Shown one piece after another: positions 1-9,158 of a stretch of DNA of 64,000 nucleotides. A program made the position numbers and the translations under genes. The stretch comes from Clostridia bacterium (GTDB taxonomy: Bacteria > Bacillota > Clostridia > TANB77 > CAG-465), in NCBI GenBank assembly GCA_029256705.1, contig JAQSXK010000001.1, positions 248,001-312,000 of the forward strand. The letters run 5' to 3'. Each line of letters starts with the position of its first letter. Within the stretch, counting starts at the first letter, position 1. The notes under the pieces are model-generated. The model was not told the DNA's origin. It ran no database searches and saw only the letters and a list, made by a program, of their open reading frames with translations.

Positions 1-108
1 TTTGAGCGGAACATTGTTATACATATAACCTACAACATGAGGTATATCAGCTGTCTTGACACATTCTTTCTTATCCTTATTACCTTTTCCAAATAAATTT
101 TTAAACAT
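1..108 (-). CDS. Unrecognised protein, N-terminal 36 residues only (gene runs off the left edge)
   Basis: The open frame starts at the ATG at 108-106 and is still open at base 1. The visible protein begins MFKNLFGKGNKDKKE and continues with a hydrophilic, lysine-rich stretch. An in-frame ATG two codons upstream (114-112) lies one base after the AGGAG, too close to be used, so the second ATG, with AAAGGAG at normal spacing, is the likely start. A strong sigma-A promoter lies at 206-234. Too little is visible to name a family. Confidence 0.6.
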   Translation of the reverse strand, partial: MFKNLFGKGNKDKKECVKTADIPHVVGYMYNNVPLK

Positions 109-205
109 AGCCATTCTCCTTTAAAATAATATTATAAGCATATAGACTATAAGTAAAATTTATCCTCTGTATTCACATCAGATCATCTAATAACTTACAT
201 ATAAT

Positions 206-234
206 ATTATACCATATTATGTAAACTATTTCAA
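206..234 (-). promoter_or_regulatory. Sigma-A promoter of the leftmost gene
   Basis: On the minus strand there is TTGAAA (234-229), a 17-base spacer ending in TGG, and TATAAT (211-206). The TG two bases before the -10 makes it an extended -10 promoter. It would give a leader of roughly 90 bases before the gene starting at 108. Confidence 0.7.
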
Positions 235-251
235 TAGTTTTAGAAAATATT

Positions 252-1142
252 TCATTCAAACAATTTATCTATAGCTTTACTATAAATTTCCTTAGCAAGT
301 TTATGTCCATATTCTTCATATTCAACAAACTTAGTCATTGTAACACCTGCGTTTATTTCAAGTACCATTAAATCACCATTAAATAATTCTATTACATCTA
401 TAGTTGCAAATGTTATTCCAATAGCTTGTCCCGCATTTTTTACTATATTATGAATTTGATTTAACTTATTTATATCTTCAATTATTTTAGGCTTAGAACC
501 ATAACATAGGTTATGTTTCCAAGAAACTAACACTTCTTCATTTTTTTGGGGTATATTTTCTAACTGCTCTTTAGTCATTTCTTTCATATTTACATATTTA
601 AAATAATTGTCTTTTATTAATTTTCTAACATTATTTATTCCATCACCAATTACTACCGGTCTTTCTTTATCATATGTAAGCAAGCATTCACCATCTAAAT
701 AAAATGTTCTATATTCATTTTTTATATTATAGAAAGGACAAATAGTTAACGCCTTTTCGCATTTTATTAATTTTTTAGCATTTCTTTTAATATCTTCAAA
801 ATTATTTACATGTATTACATTTATACCTTCCATTCCTTTATTTGGCTTTATAACAACATCATAATTATATTTCGAAGTAAAATCTAAATTAGTATTAGGT
901 GAATTAATAAAATTATGTTCTACAACTGGTATATTATAGCTTTTTAAAACCTCATATGTACAACATTTATCCGTTGCAAGTTTTGTTGAACTACTACTAT
1001 TATTACCAAAGCAGCTACCTATTACAAATTTTATTTTATCATTTTTAGTTAATTTGGCTATATAGTTATATGATAAAAATTCTAATTTTATATCTTTTTC
1101 TAAACATATCTCCTTTAACAATTTATTTAAAAAACTCTCCAT
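252..1142 (-). CDS. ATP-grasp domain carboxylate-amine ligase-like protein
   Basis: The protein has 296 residues. The first part (about 1-90) is a weakly conserved N-terminal domain. From about 95 an ATP-grasp fold is recognisable: the nucleotide-binding lysine in VVIKPNKGMEG (about 97-106), then the metal-binding signature with Asp249 (TIDVIE) and Glu262/Asn264 (VLEINAG). The family joins a carboxylate to an amine or thiol through an acyl-phosphate. The closest style is glutathione synthetase, RimK and cyanophycin-synthetase-like enzymes, but the substrate cannot be read from sequence. It starts 19 bases after the uvrC stop with its own AAGGAG, so it is probably the last gene of that transcript. 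The name is family-level only. Confidence 0.72.
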   Translation of the reverse strand: MESFLNKLLKEICLEKDIKLEFLSYNYIAKLTKNDKIKFVIGSCFGNNSSSSTKLATDKCCTYEVLKSYNIPVVEHNFINSPNTNLDFTSKYNYDVVIKPNKGMEGINVIHVNNFEDIKRNAKKLIKCEKALTICPFYNIKNEYRTFYLDGECLLTYDKERPVVIGDGINNVRKLIKDNYFKYVNMKEMTKEQLENIPQKNEEVLVSWKHNLCYGSKPKIIEDINKLNQIHNIVKNAGQAIGITFATIDVIELFNGDLMVLEINAGVTMTKFVEYEEYGHKLAKEIYSKAIDKLFE

Positions 1143-1161
1143 ATATTTCTCCTTATTTAGC

Positions 1162-2751
1162 TTAATTTATTTTATCCCTTAAACTTCTATGATATTTAAT
1201 TGCAAATCTGTGGACTTCGTCCTGAACAAATGTAATGAAGTTTAACGTCTTTTTAGCTTTTAACTCTATCTCATTTCCATTTGAATCTATTAACCCTTTA
1301 GTTCTATGTTTATTATTTTTAATCATACCATAAATAAGTATATCTAGTCCTATTTCATTTACAGCTTTTTTAGCTGCATTTACTTGAGTTATTCCACCAT
1401 CTATAAATATTACATCTGGATATTCCCATTCAGTATGCTTTAACCTTCTAGATATTATTTCATATATACATAATGGATCATTTTGTGTTAAAGTTGATTT
1501 TATTTTAAATCTTCTATATAACTTTTTGTTTAATTTTCCATCGTCCACTCTAATCATTGCTCCAACAATATAATCATCTCTTAAATTAGATATGTCATAA
1601 CTTTCTATACTTTCAAAATCTGCACTTATTAATTGTTTTAGCTCAGATAATTTATCATCATTTTTCTCTTCAAGATTTACCTTTATATTATTTTCTACCA
1701 TCTGAATAAGTTTAAATTTATCCCCTATTTTAGGAACTATTATTTGAACTTTTTCTAATAGATTTGTCAATAATAATTGCTCATTTTCACCTATTTTAAT
1801 GTATATCTTTTTTGGTATGTCGTCAATATTAAGATAGTATTGAGATATACAAGAAGTAATAATATCGTTTAAATCTAATTCATCTACACCTTCAACATTT
1901 ATATTTTCATGTAATACTATTTTATATCCTCTTATTTTAAATATTTGCAAATGTAAATCATTATTATCTAATATGTATCCTATAACATCAGTAGATACTT
2001 CATTTAGATTATCTACACTTTGTTTTAAACTAATCTTTTCTATATCTATTAACCTTTGTTTTAAACTATTTGCTTTTTCAAAATCTAACTTATCTATACA
2101 CTTTTCTATATCTGCTTTAATATTATTTTCTATTTCTTTTGTTTTACCATTTAAAAATAATATTATTTGGTCAATCATTTTTTTATATTCATCTTTATTA
2201 ACATCGTTTTTACAAGGCCCTAAGCATCTTCCTATATGATAATATAAACAAGGTGTAACTTTAGTTTTTTCTAAATTATATTTACACCTTTTTAAAGGAA
2301 ATATTTGTTTTATTACAGACATAACATCTTTTATACTTTTAACATTTGTATAAGGTCCAAAATATAAAGATTTATCTTCTATTTTCCTTCTAGTAATATA
2401 CATAGTAGGATACGCTTCGTTTATATTAATCTTTATATATGGATAAGACTTATCATCTTTAAGTAAAACATTAAATTTAGGACTTAATTTTTTAATATAA
2501 TTACATTCTAAAACCAATGCCTCTACTTCATTTTTAGTAACAATATATTCTATATCTTCCACTAATGTTGTCATCTTTTCTATTCTAGATGATTTATTAG
2601 TTTTATTAAAATATTGACTAACTCTTTTTTTTAGTACAATAGCTTTACCCACATATATTATTTTATTATTTTTATCTTTCATCATATAAATACCAGGTTG
2701 CTTTGGCAACTTGGCTATAACTTTTTTGATTTTTATTATACGTTCATCCAA
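1162..2751 (-). CDS. uvrC: UvrABC system protein C, lacking the C-terminal HhH domain
   Basis: UvrC makes the two incisions around bulky DNA lesions in nucleotide excision repair. Visible in order: the GIY-YIG nuclease domain (GIYMM about 20-24 and YVGKA about 33-37), the four-Cys region CKYN..CLYYHIGRCLGPC, the UVR motif (DFEKANSLKQR) that contacts UvrB, and the RNase H-like 5'-incision domain with YDISNL, FIDGG and QDEVHRF. The protein stops right after YHRSLRDKIN, where other UvrC proteins continue into the tandem helix-hairpin-helix DNA-binding domain. The next gene begins 19 bases later, so the domain is absent rather than out of frame. I chose the TTG start at 2751 (529 residues). A GTG at 2760 lies inside the GAGGTGA ribosome binding site and is unlikely to be the start. 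Confidence 0.93.
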   Translation of the reverse strand: MDERIIKIKKVIAKLPKQPGIYMMKDKNNKIIYVGKAIVLKKRVSQYFNKTNKSSRIEKMTTLVEDIEYIVTKNEVEALVLECNYIKKLSPKFNVLLKDDKSYPYIKININEAYPTMYITRRKIEDKSLYFGPYTNVKSIKDVMSVIKQIFPLKRCKYNLEKTKVTPCLYYHIGRCLGPCKNDVNKDEYKKMIDQIILFLNGKTKEIENNIKADIEKCIDKLDFEKANSLKQRLIDIEKISLKQSVDNLNEVSTDVIGYILDNNDLHLQIFKIRGYKIVLHENINVEGVDELDLNDIITSCISQYYLNIDDIPKKIYIKIGENEQLLLTNLLEKVQIIVPKIGDKFKLIQMVENNIKVNLEEKNDDKLSELKQLISADFESIESYDISNLRDDYIVGAMIRVDDGKLNKKLYRRFKIKSTLTQNDPLCIYEIISRRLKHTEWEYPDVIFIDGGITQVNAAKKAVNEIGLDILIYGMIKNNKHRTKGLIDSNGNEIELKAKKTLNFITFVQDEVHRFAIKYHRSLRDKIN

Positions 2752-2809
2752 TAAAATCACCTCAAATAATTACATATAGTATAACATATTTATACAATAT
2801 GTCAATGTA

Positions 2810-3676
2810 TTATTTTAGCATTTCTTTTATTTTACTAATATTTTCTTTTGCTGCTCTATATCCAATAACTGCTGAATTATTTACTTTACTAAAATCCAGT
2901 AATGATACATCGTCTAACTTAATATTAATTGTTTGATCCGCCAAATTTAATTGTTCTTTATTTACTTCATGCCCCATTATGTCAAACGTTTTCATTGTAA
3001 CAGATACTACGTTCATATCGTTTAATTTACTACATTTACTATCATCAAATGTAACCGCTAATACTTTTGTAGCACCCATTTGTTTTAGTACTTCAATTGG
3101 ACAATTCATTCTAACTCCACCATCTACTAAGTATTTTCCATCTAAATATTTAGGTTCAAAAACTCCCGGAAAACTACTACTTGCTCTTACTATTTTAGAC
3201 AAATCTCCAGTATAGTTATATGTAGGAATGTCATCAAATCTACATACTTTACTAAGTGGTTTACTTAAATAATATACAATTTCACCTGTATCGATATCTA
3301 CAGTTGGAATAGCAAGTGGCATTTTAACTTCAGATATATCCACTATATTTTTTTTCAAACAGTATTTTTTCATTACACTTTCTAAATTATTACCTTTGAC
3401 TATACCTTTCAATTTTAATTTACCTGTAAAAGCTAGACCTATTATTTTAAGCGGTACAAGTTTATCGTAATCAGTGACATTTTTACAGTAAGTTTTAAAC
3501 ATAAACAATATATTCATAGGAGTATAACCTATAGCATATAAAGCTGCCACTATACTACCGCTACTACATCCGGATATATAATCTACTGTAATTCCTTCTT
3601 CTTCTAAAGCCTGAAGAACACCAATATGCGCTGCTCCTTTTGCACCACCACCGGCCAAACTAAGCCCAATAGACAT
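2810..3676 (-). CDS. Patatin-like phospholipase (RssA/YlbK type)
   Basis: The 288-residue protein has the patatin hallmarks: the glycine-rich oxyanion loop AGGGAKG (8-14), the nucleophile elbow GCSSG (36-40, Ser38) and the DGG motif (about residue 186) supplying the aspartate of the Ser-Asp dyad. Members hydrolyse acyl esters of lipids. This short bacterial form has no signal peptide and is probably cytoplasmic or membrane-associated. Its ribosome binding site (AAGGAGG) lies in the loop and right arm of the terminator that ends the upstream yvcK paralogue (3679-3705), so transcription past that terminator and translation of this gene may be linked. The physiological substrate is unknown. Confidence 0.88.
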   Translation of the reverse strand: MSIGLSLAGGGAKGAAHIGVLQALEEEGITVDYISGCSSGSIVAALYAIGYTPMNILFMFKTYCKNVTDYDKLVPLKIIGLAFTGKLKLKGIVKGNNLESVMKKYCLKKNIVDISEVKMPLAIPTVDIDTGEIVYYLSKPLSKVCRFDDIPTYNYTGDLSKIVRASSSFPGVFEPKYLDGKYLVDGGVRMNCPIEVLKQMGATKVLAVTFDDSKCSKLNDMNVVSVTMKTFDIMGHEVNKEQLNLADQTINIKLDDVSLLDFSKVNNSAVIGYRAAKENISKIKEMLK

Positions 3677-3678
3677 AA

Positions 3679-3705
3679 AAAATACACCTCCTTCTGGTGT
3701 ATTTT
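3679..3705 (-). terminator. Intrinsic terminator that also contains the lipase ribosome binding site
   Basis: A 10 bp perfect stem (AAAATACACC with GGTGTATTTT) encloses a 7-base loop. On the minus strand it is followed by TTTTTT and directly by the ATG of the patatin-like gene at 3676. It lies just after the stop of the yvcK paralogue. The AAGGAGG of the next gene spans the loop and right arm. Confidence 0.7.
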
Positions 3706-3726
3706 ATGTTTACTTTATATTTTTGG

Positions 3727-4963
3727 TTACTTACCCTTCTTTACTAGATTTATTATATCTTTAGATATTTTTTTATTATTATGAAGTATTTTACCTGGCA
3801 TTGTAAGTATATAATCTGATGTTATAATTTTAGTATTTACATTTTTAATTTTTTCTTTATCTATAATTACTGGTTTTGAATTTATTTGTTTAAATTCTTC
3901 AATCATCTCAGCAGTTATATCACTATCATTTGCGAAAACATAATCTAAAACGTTATTTCCCAAATACTTTTCCACTTCATTAACATGATCAGATAAAGTG
4001 TAGTTGTCTGTTTCTCCATTTTGAGTCATTATATTACAAATATATGCCTTAGGAGCCTTAGCATTCATTATTGTTTCAGATACATCTGTAACTAATAGAT
4101 TACATAGTATACTACAATATAAACTTCCGTGGACCTAGTAAAATTATGTCCGCCTCTTTAATGCTCTCTAAAACATCAGGTGCTGGTCTTGCATTTTTCT
4201 CATTTAAGTATATTCTTTTAATTCGTTTACCTTTACCCATCTTTGGTATTGAATCTTCACCACTTGCGTTAGTGCCATCATTAAATTCCGCGCATAAGGT
4301 CATTTTATCTAATGTTATTGGAAGTACTGTTCCAACAACTGAAAATATATCTGATATTTTTTTTATTGCAGCCGGAAAACTACCCATTATATCTGTCATT
4401 GCAACTAAAAACAAATTTCCTAACGAATGATTATCTAGATGTCCATCTTTAAACCTATATGTTAATAATCTTTCCATTGAACTTTCTGAAGTAGAAAGTG
4501 CAGTAATACATTGCCTTATATCTCCCGGAGCAAGAACATCAAATTCTTTCTTTAGTTTTCCCGTACTACTACCATCATCAAATGTAGTAACGATAGCAGT
4601 TATATTAGTCGTATATTCTTTTAGCCCTTTTAGTATATTTCCAAGACCACTTCCACCACCTATTATAACTACTCTAGGTCCTTTTTTTAGTATACTATCT
4701 TTTTTGATTCTTTTTTCTATTTCTTTGGATTTCTCTTCCTTACTCAAGTGACTTACACCAATACTCATAGATTTTTTTCTAATTTTATATGTACAAAACA
4801 TTATAACTATAGATAAGATAGCGTATAAGTATATATTTATATTTTTGTTTGTGTATGTTTGCATACCTATTAATATGACTAGTATAATAGAAATAATTTG
4901 AATAAATACATACCTTTTTATTCCTATACTTTGCATAAAATATCTTTTAACATTCTCTTTCAT
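3727..4963 (-). CDS. YvcK/CofD-family (UPF0052) protein, expressed only if a +1 shift occurs at CGG 4129-4127
   Basis: Two overlapping frames together encode one 411-residue protein. Frame 1 (4963-4130, 278 codons) has two N-terminal membrane segments, then VVIIGGGSGLGNIL and the family motif TTFDDGSSTGKL followed by PGDIRQC. It reaches LLGP and meets CGG; read straight on, it stops nine codons later near 4112. Skipping the C and reading GGA gives GPGSLYCSILCNLL, the expected conserved motif, and runs 133 residues to the stop at 3727. B. subtilis YvcK is needed for growth on gluconeogenic carbon and for wall synthesis, and it binds UDP-sugars. Unlike the uninterrupted paralogue at 7687-9141, this copy keeps the DDG-SS nucleotide-binding motif, which argues that it is functional and recoded. 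A plain pseudogene or sequencing error remains possible. Confidence 0.8.
4127..4129 (-). other. Candidate +1 recoding site, CCA-CGG-A (yvcK paralogue)
   Basis: In-frame CGG codon 279. Dropping its C (base 4129) turns CGG AAG into GGA AGT and restores the invariant GPGSLY motif and 133 further residues. Confidence 0.65.
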
Positions 4964-4980
4964 TATTTAAAAACTCCTAA

Positions 4981-5382
4981 TTAGATTATATCTAAATTAC
5001 CATTTAAAATAATTGGATTAAATCCTATTATCTCATCCTTTAAAATACCTTCAGGTATATCATTTATCATATATATTTTTTTACCTAATCTAAAAGCATC
5101 ATACATTTCTAAGAAAGTAGCTCCACCTACGTAATTTTCAAATCCATTTTTATCATAATTTAATACTAAAACACCGTCTACACTAAATATAACTTCTTCA
5201 CTATGTTTTATCATTTCAGATTTCCATTGTGCATGCTTATCTGTTCCTCTATAACTATTTTCAGTTTCCGGACAATCATAACAATTAGGCAAAGTTATTT
5301 CATGGCCCTTATTCTCTAATTTTTCTTTTAATGTAGGTATTTTATCGTAAAAAACTTTACTGCATATAACAAATATTTTCAT
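4981..5382 (-). CDS. Nucleoside 2-deoxyribosyltransferase-like protein
   Basis: The 133-residue protein begins MKIFVICSKVFYDKI and carries an alternating beta/alpha pattern. Near the C-terminus is GGATFLEMYDAFRLGKKIYM, which resembles the G-T-x-x-E-x-x-x-A-x-x-x-G-K-x-x-Y block of nucleoside deoxyribosyltransferases and related small Rossmann-like proteins. In true enzymes the glutamate (here in FLEM) is the nucleophile that accepts the deoxyribosyl group. The middle part SVDGVLVLNYDKNG fits the family's D-x-x-V-x-N segment. It sits between ruvC and a yvcK paralogue, 4 bases downstream of ruvC, so it is co-transcribed. Substrate and activity are inferred from fold only. Confidence 0.6.
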   Translation of the reverse strand: MKIFVICSKVFYDKIPTLKEKLENKGHEITLPNCYDCPETENSYRGTDKHAQWKSEMIKHSEEVIFSVDGVLVLNYDKNGFENYVGGATFLEMYDAFRLGKKIYMINDIPEGILKDEIIGFNPIILNGNLDII

Positions 5383-5386
5383 ATTA

Positions 5387-5881
5387 CTACCCCTTACTTA
5401 TTATATTATTCATTTTATAACTGTGTGTATGACATATCGCCATAGCAAGCGCATCTGTTGTATCATCTAGTTTGGGCATAGTCTCTAAATTTAGAAAACT
5501 TTTGACCATACTCTTTATTTGAAGTTTATCTGCTCTTCCATATCCAACTAAAGCCTGTTTTATTTGAAGTGGTGTATATTCACATACATCTATATTCAAA
5601 TTTTCTAGAGTATTTAAAATTACACCTCTTGCCTCAGCAACTTGAATTCCCGTTGTTATATTAGTATTAAAAAACAACTTTTCTACAGAAGCCACATCTA
5701 TATTGTATTTACAGCAAACAGATTGTAAGTCTTTTTCTATTTTATTCAATCTTTTAGAAAATTTCATGCCTGCATCTGTTGTTATACTACCATATTCAAT
5801 TACTCTATATTTATTTTTACTATAATCTATTATTCCATAACCAATCCTACCGAAACCAGGATCTATTCCAAGTACAACCAT
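5387..5881 (-). CDS. ruvC: Crossover junction endodeoxyribonuclease RuvC
   Basis: RuvC resolves Holliday junctions as a dimer by symmetric cuts. The 164-residue length is normal. The four catalytic acids are visible: Asp in GIDPG (residue 6), Glu in VEKLFF (about 67), and the aspartates of LDDTTDALA near 138-142. The start follows a clear GGAGAG. The usual partners ruvA and ruvB are not in this window. Instead the gene lies between the debranching-like gene and the deoxyribosyltransferase-like gene, closely spaced on the same strand, so it is transcribed with them. Confidence 0.95.
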   Translation of the reverse strand: MVVLGIDPGFGRIGYGIIDYSKNKYRVIEYGSITTDAGMKFSKRLNKIEKDLQSVCCKYNIDVASVEKLFFNTNITTGIQVAEARGVILNTLENLNIDVCEYTPLQIKQALVGYGRADKLQIKSMVKSFLNLETMPKLDDTTDALAMAICHTHSYKMNNIISKG

Positions 5882-5892
5882 TTACTCTCCTT

Positions 5893-7665
5893 CTATGTTA
5901 ACATATCATATAATCTAATCATTTCAGCCGTTGTAAGTAAATCAATAGAATTACTATCTATACTAATTCCCTTTTCATGATATACACTCTTAACTGTATT
6001 TATACTATGTTTACTTATTTCAAGTAATAATTCCTTAACTAAGTTGTATGATATTTTTTGTGATGCATATGTAACTCCATTTTGTCTTAAATTTGCTTTA
6101 ACAAAATGTGCCATATATTTAGGATATATAACACCTTTATAATTTGAACTATATTTAGAAACTTCCCTAAGTCCATACGGTGTATATAACTCTTTAAATA
6201 TTGTATCTAATAATTTTATAGTTAGATCACCTTCTAATGATTGATATGATAAACTTAGTGAATATATCATCTCAGGAGAAGCATAGCCTTTTATATCATC
6301 TGTGCAATATTTTAACACTTTAAAATCATTATCCCAAAATTTAGATACAATTGTCTCTTTTAATTCTTTAGATATTTCAAAATATGTATTATCATCTAGT
6401 ACATTTTCATATATTTTAAATGCATTGTATGCAAGAGTTATCAGTTCAATATATTTTAAATATTCAGCTTTTTTATTTAGCATATTATATCTAATATTTA
6501 ATATAGTATTTCTTAAGAAATCTTTTATTGTTTCAGATAAACCTTGGTTTTTTTGAGCTATTTTATTTATTATTTCAATCATCCAAAGTTTTAACTTAAT
6601 ATATTCTATACACTCTATATCTGCTAGTTTGTCCATTCTGTTAGTATATGATATTATTTCTTCTAACTTATCTACTGCACTGCTTAATTTATTTAATACA
6701 AGGTACTGTCCATCTATTGCTTTTATTACATCACAAAGTTCAATAGATAGTTTATCTATATCATTATGTTCAAAATTATATACGGATTTTTTTATATTTA
6801 AGTATGATGGAATAGATGAAATCATATCTTCAAGTTCAAATGATTTTATAGCTAAAGTTAGTTTCTTTAGTTCTACATATTCCATTTTAATATTATCTTG
6901 ACTTTTTATTATTAAATTAGATAAGGGCTTATTTACATACTGTGCCATATCAAAATCTTTACATGAAATATATATTCTAAACGAAACTTCTGCACCTGGC
7001 TTTACTTTTATTTCAAATTCACCTGGCAAATATACATCTTCAACAAATAATTCTTTTGTAAGATTAGTATCTATAAACTCATGTTTTATATTATTTAAGT
7101 AACTATCTATTTCACTAAAATTACCATAGTCTGATTTAATTATTATATTTTCATTATCTGTTACACTTAAATTAATTAATATACCCGATTCTATAGTTCT
7201 TTTATTAAATTTAAGAATATTAGATTTTTTCATATTCATCATATCTCTATACGTTAAATATGGAACTACTTTAAATAAAGCTTTTTGTTTGGTATTATTT
7301 TGTATATTATATTCAATACAAAGAATATCCGTCTCTGTAATAAAATTAATTTTTTTTGTATATTTTAAATCATCACATTCATATTGGTAATAGCTATTTT
7401 CTAGATCCAATTCATCTAAATACATTTCAGAAGATAATTGTTTAGTTAAAGTATTAATTTCAGCTATATTATATGATTTAGGCCCGATTTCAATTTTTTC
7501 AACAACATCAGATACATATATTTTACTATTTTTTATATACATACCATTGTACGGTTTCTTAATATCTAGCATAGCTCCCATTGAAAGATAAGCAGTCTTG
7601 TTACTTGAAAGATATAAATTCATATTTCTAAATTGTTCTAAACTATTTATTCCTCTTTTGTACAT
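5893..7665 (-). CDS. Glycogen-debranching-enzyme-like protein, probably diverged
   Basis: The 590-residue protein has no signal peptide. Residues about 1-260 are a beta-rich domain beginning with SSNKTAYLSMGAML, similar in style to the N-terminal domain of bacterial amylo-1,6-glucosidases. The rest is mostly helical and near the end shows SPEMIYSLSLSYQ and ELYTPYGLREVS..SNYKGVIYP. These recall the debranching-enzyme segments where the chain returns to LLTPYGLR and then to a conserved Y-x-G-x-x-W-P. In true enzymes acidic residues and tryptophans follow in the form G-x-V-W-P-W. Here the matching part reads KGVIYPKYMAHFVKAN, so the glucan-binding or catalytic residues look altered. It may be a structural or regulatory relative. 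It is cotranscribed with ruvC and the yvcK paralogue. Confidence 0.55.
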   Translation of the reverse strand: MYKRGINSLEQFRNMNLYLSSNKTAYLSMGAMLDIKKPYNGMYIKNSKIYVSDVVEKIEIGPKSYNIAEINTLTKQLSSEMYLDELDLENSYYQYECDDLKYTKKINFITETDILCIEYNIQNNTKQKALFKVVPYLTYRDMMNMKKSNILKFNKRTIESGILINLSVTDNENIIIKSDYGNFSEIDSYLNNIKHEFIDTNLTKELFVEDVYLPGEFEIKVKPGAEVSFRIYISCKDFDMAQYVNKPLSNLIIKSQDNIKMEYVELKKLTLAIKSFELEDMISSIPSYLNIKKSVYNFEHNDIDKLSIELCDVIKAIDGQYLVLNKLSSAVDKLEEIISYTNRMDKLADIECIEYIKLKLWMIEIINKIAQKNQGLSETIKDFLRNTILNIRYNMLNKKAEYLKYIELITLAYNAFKIYENVLDDNTYFEISKELKETIVSKFWDNDFKVLKYCTDDIKGYASPEMIYSLSLSYQSLEGDLTIKLLDTIFKELYTPYGLREVSKYSSNYKGVIYPKYMAHFVKANLRQNGVTYASQKISYNLVKELLLEISKHSINTVKSVYHEKGISIDSNSIDLLTTAEMIRLYDMLT

Positions 7666-7686
7666 TAATTATTACACCTCTTTTAA

Positions 7687-9141
7687 TTAACTTTCCTTTT
7701 TAATCTTAGATATTAACTTCTTCTCTTTCTTATTTATTTTATTTTCCTTAATAATATTTTTAAACATATCTTTAGAACTGTTTATAACCTCGTTAGTTTT
7801 ACTTTTCAAATCTACATTCTTAGATTTCATATGCATTTCTTTTTTCATATGCTTTTTCTTTAAACTAACAATATTCAGTTTCCCTATTTTTTTAGTCTTA
7901 GATATAGACATTATAATTTCAGAAACCCTTTTACTATTATGTATTATACTACTTGGAGCAGTCATAACTAAATCTTCACTTATTACTGAAATAGCTCTGT
8001 TTTGTATATTTTCTATATCTAACATAACCTGTGATGAATTACCTTGGTTAAAATCCTTAACCATTTCATTTGTTATCTCACCATTGTTAGCTATAACATA
8101 ATCTATAACATGTTTTCCTAAATATCTTTCAACTTCATTAACATGTTTAGCTAGTGTAAACCCATCAGTTTCACCAGGCGAATTCATTAAGTTACTTATA
8201 AATATTTTTTTTGCTTTTGAATAAACAATAGCTTTAGAAATTTCATTAAGTAATAGATTAGATATAACTGTTGTATATAATGCCCCTGGTCCAAGTACAA
8301 TAACGTTTGCATGCTTTATTGCATCAATAACCTTTGGGTTTGCTTTACACGAACCATCTTTTAAAAATACTTGTTTTATATTACTTTTTATTTCACTTAC
8401 TCTAGGTGATATATTATTTTTACCTACTACAATTTCACCATTTTCAAGACCAGCACAAAGACTTGTCTCTTCCATAGTCGTAGGTAAAATTTGTCCCTCA
8501 ATTTTGAAAAATTCTGGAATCTTGTCTAAAGCTTCTTGAAAACTTCCAGTTATTGTTATCATTGAAGAAATTATTAAGCTTCCAACTGAATGAGATTTCC
8601 TAAGCCCAGACTCAACTCTATGAGTTAAAACTTTTTCTACCATACCCTCAGATATACTCATAGCGGCTATACATTTACGTATATCCCCTGGAGTTACCCT
8701 TGCATTTTTTGTATAGTCGTTATTAATTTCTTCACTTTCAGATACATCAATAACTGTTGTTATATTAGCAGTATATTCTTTTAAACTTTGAAGTATATTA
8801 CTAAGTCCACTACCACCACCAATAATAACTACTCTTGGTCCTTTTTTTCTTGATGGATCTGAATATATCAATCTTCTAAGTTCAGTATTTTTACTCTTTT
8901 TTGATATATTTTTAAGTGTTAAAGTAAGTATGTTCTTTTGTGCTATTAAAAATGAAAATACAATACCAAATAATGATAATGTTATTAAAGCTATATATGC
9001 AATAAGCATCTTTTTGTTTAAATCGTAAACATCCCTAAGTGTTATTACACAAAATACAAATACAGCTATTGATATTATTTGTATTACTATATATCTCTTA
9101 ACCCTTGTCCCAGGTCTAAGCCATTCTAAAATTTCTCTCAT
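7687..9141 (-). CDS. YvcK/CofD-family (UPF0052) protein, uninterrupted paralogue with altered active-site loop
   Basis: The 484-residue protein has two N-terminal membrane segments (about 18-38 and 45-66), the glycine-rich VVIIGGGSGLSNIL (about 104-117), PGDIRKC, GPGALYTTVISNLL and a long lysine-rich C-terminal tail (about 410-484). The loop that in YvcK relatives reads V-x-D-D-G-G-S-S-G is replaced here by DVSESEEINNDYTK, so substrate binding is probably changed or lost. It is a paralogue of 3727-4963, which keeps that loop but carries a frameshift at CGG. The two differ enough that this is an old duplication. Its position just after murB matches the usual uvrC-murB-yvcK neighbourhood of Firmicutes. 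A role in wall or carbon homeostasis is inferred from the family. Confidence 0.82.
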   Translation of the reverse strand: MREILEWLRPGTRVKRYIVIQIISIAVFVFCVITLRDVYDLNKKMLIAYIALITLSLFGIVFSFLIAQKNILTLTLKNISKKSKNTELRRLIYSDPSRKKGPRVVIIGGGSGLSNILQSLKEYTANITTVIDVSESEEINNDYTKNARVTPGDIRKCIAAMSISEGMVEKVLTHRVESGLRKSHSVGSLIISSMITITGSFQEALDKIPEFFKIEGQILPTTMEETSLCAGLENGEIVVGKNNISPRVSEIKSNIKQVFLKDGSCKANPKVIDAIKHANVIVLGPGALYTTVISNLLLNEISKAIVYSKAKKIFISNLMNSPGETDGFTLAKHVNEVERYLGKHVIDYVIANNGEITNEMVKDFNQGNSSQVMLDIENIQNRAISVISEDLVMTAPSSIIHNSKRVSEIIMSISKTKKIGKLNIVSLKKKHMKKEMHMKSKNVDLKSKTNEVINSSKDMFKNIIKENKINKKEKKLISKIKKES

Positions 9142-9158
9142 AAATTATTAATTCTCCT

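Noticed and set aside
1142-1170. A frameshift hiding the HhH domain of UvrC
   Set aside because: Only 19 bases separate the uvrC stop from the next gene start and there is no HhH-like sequence in any frame there.
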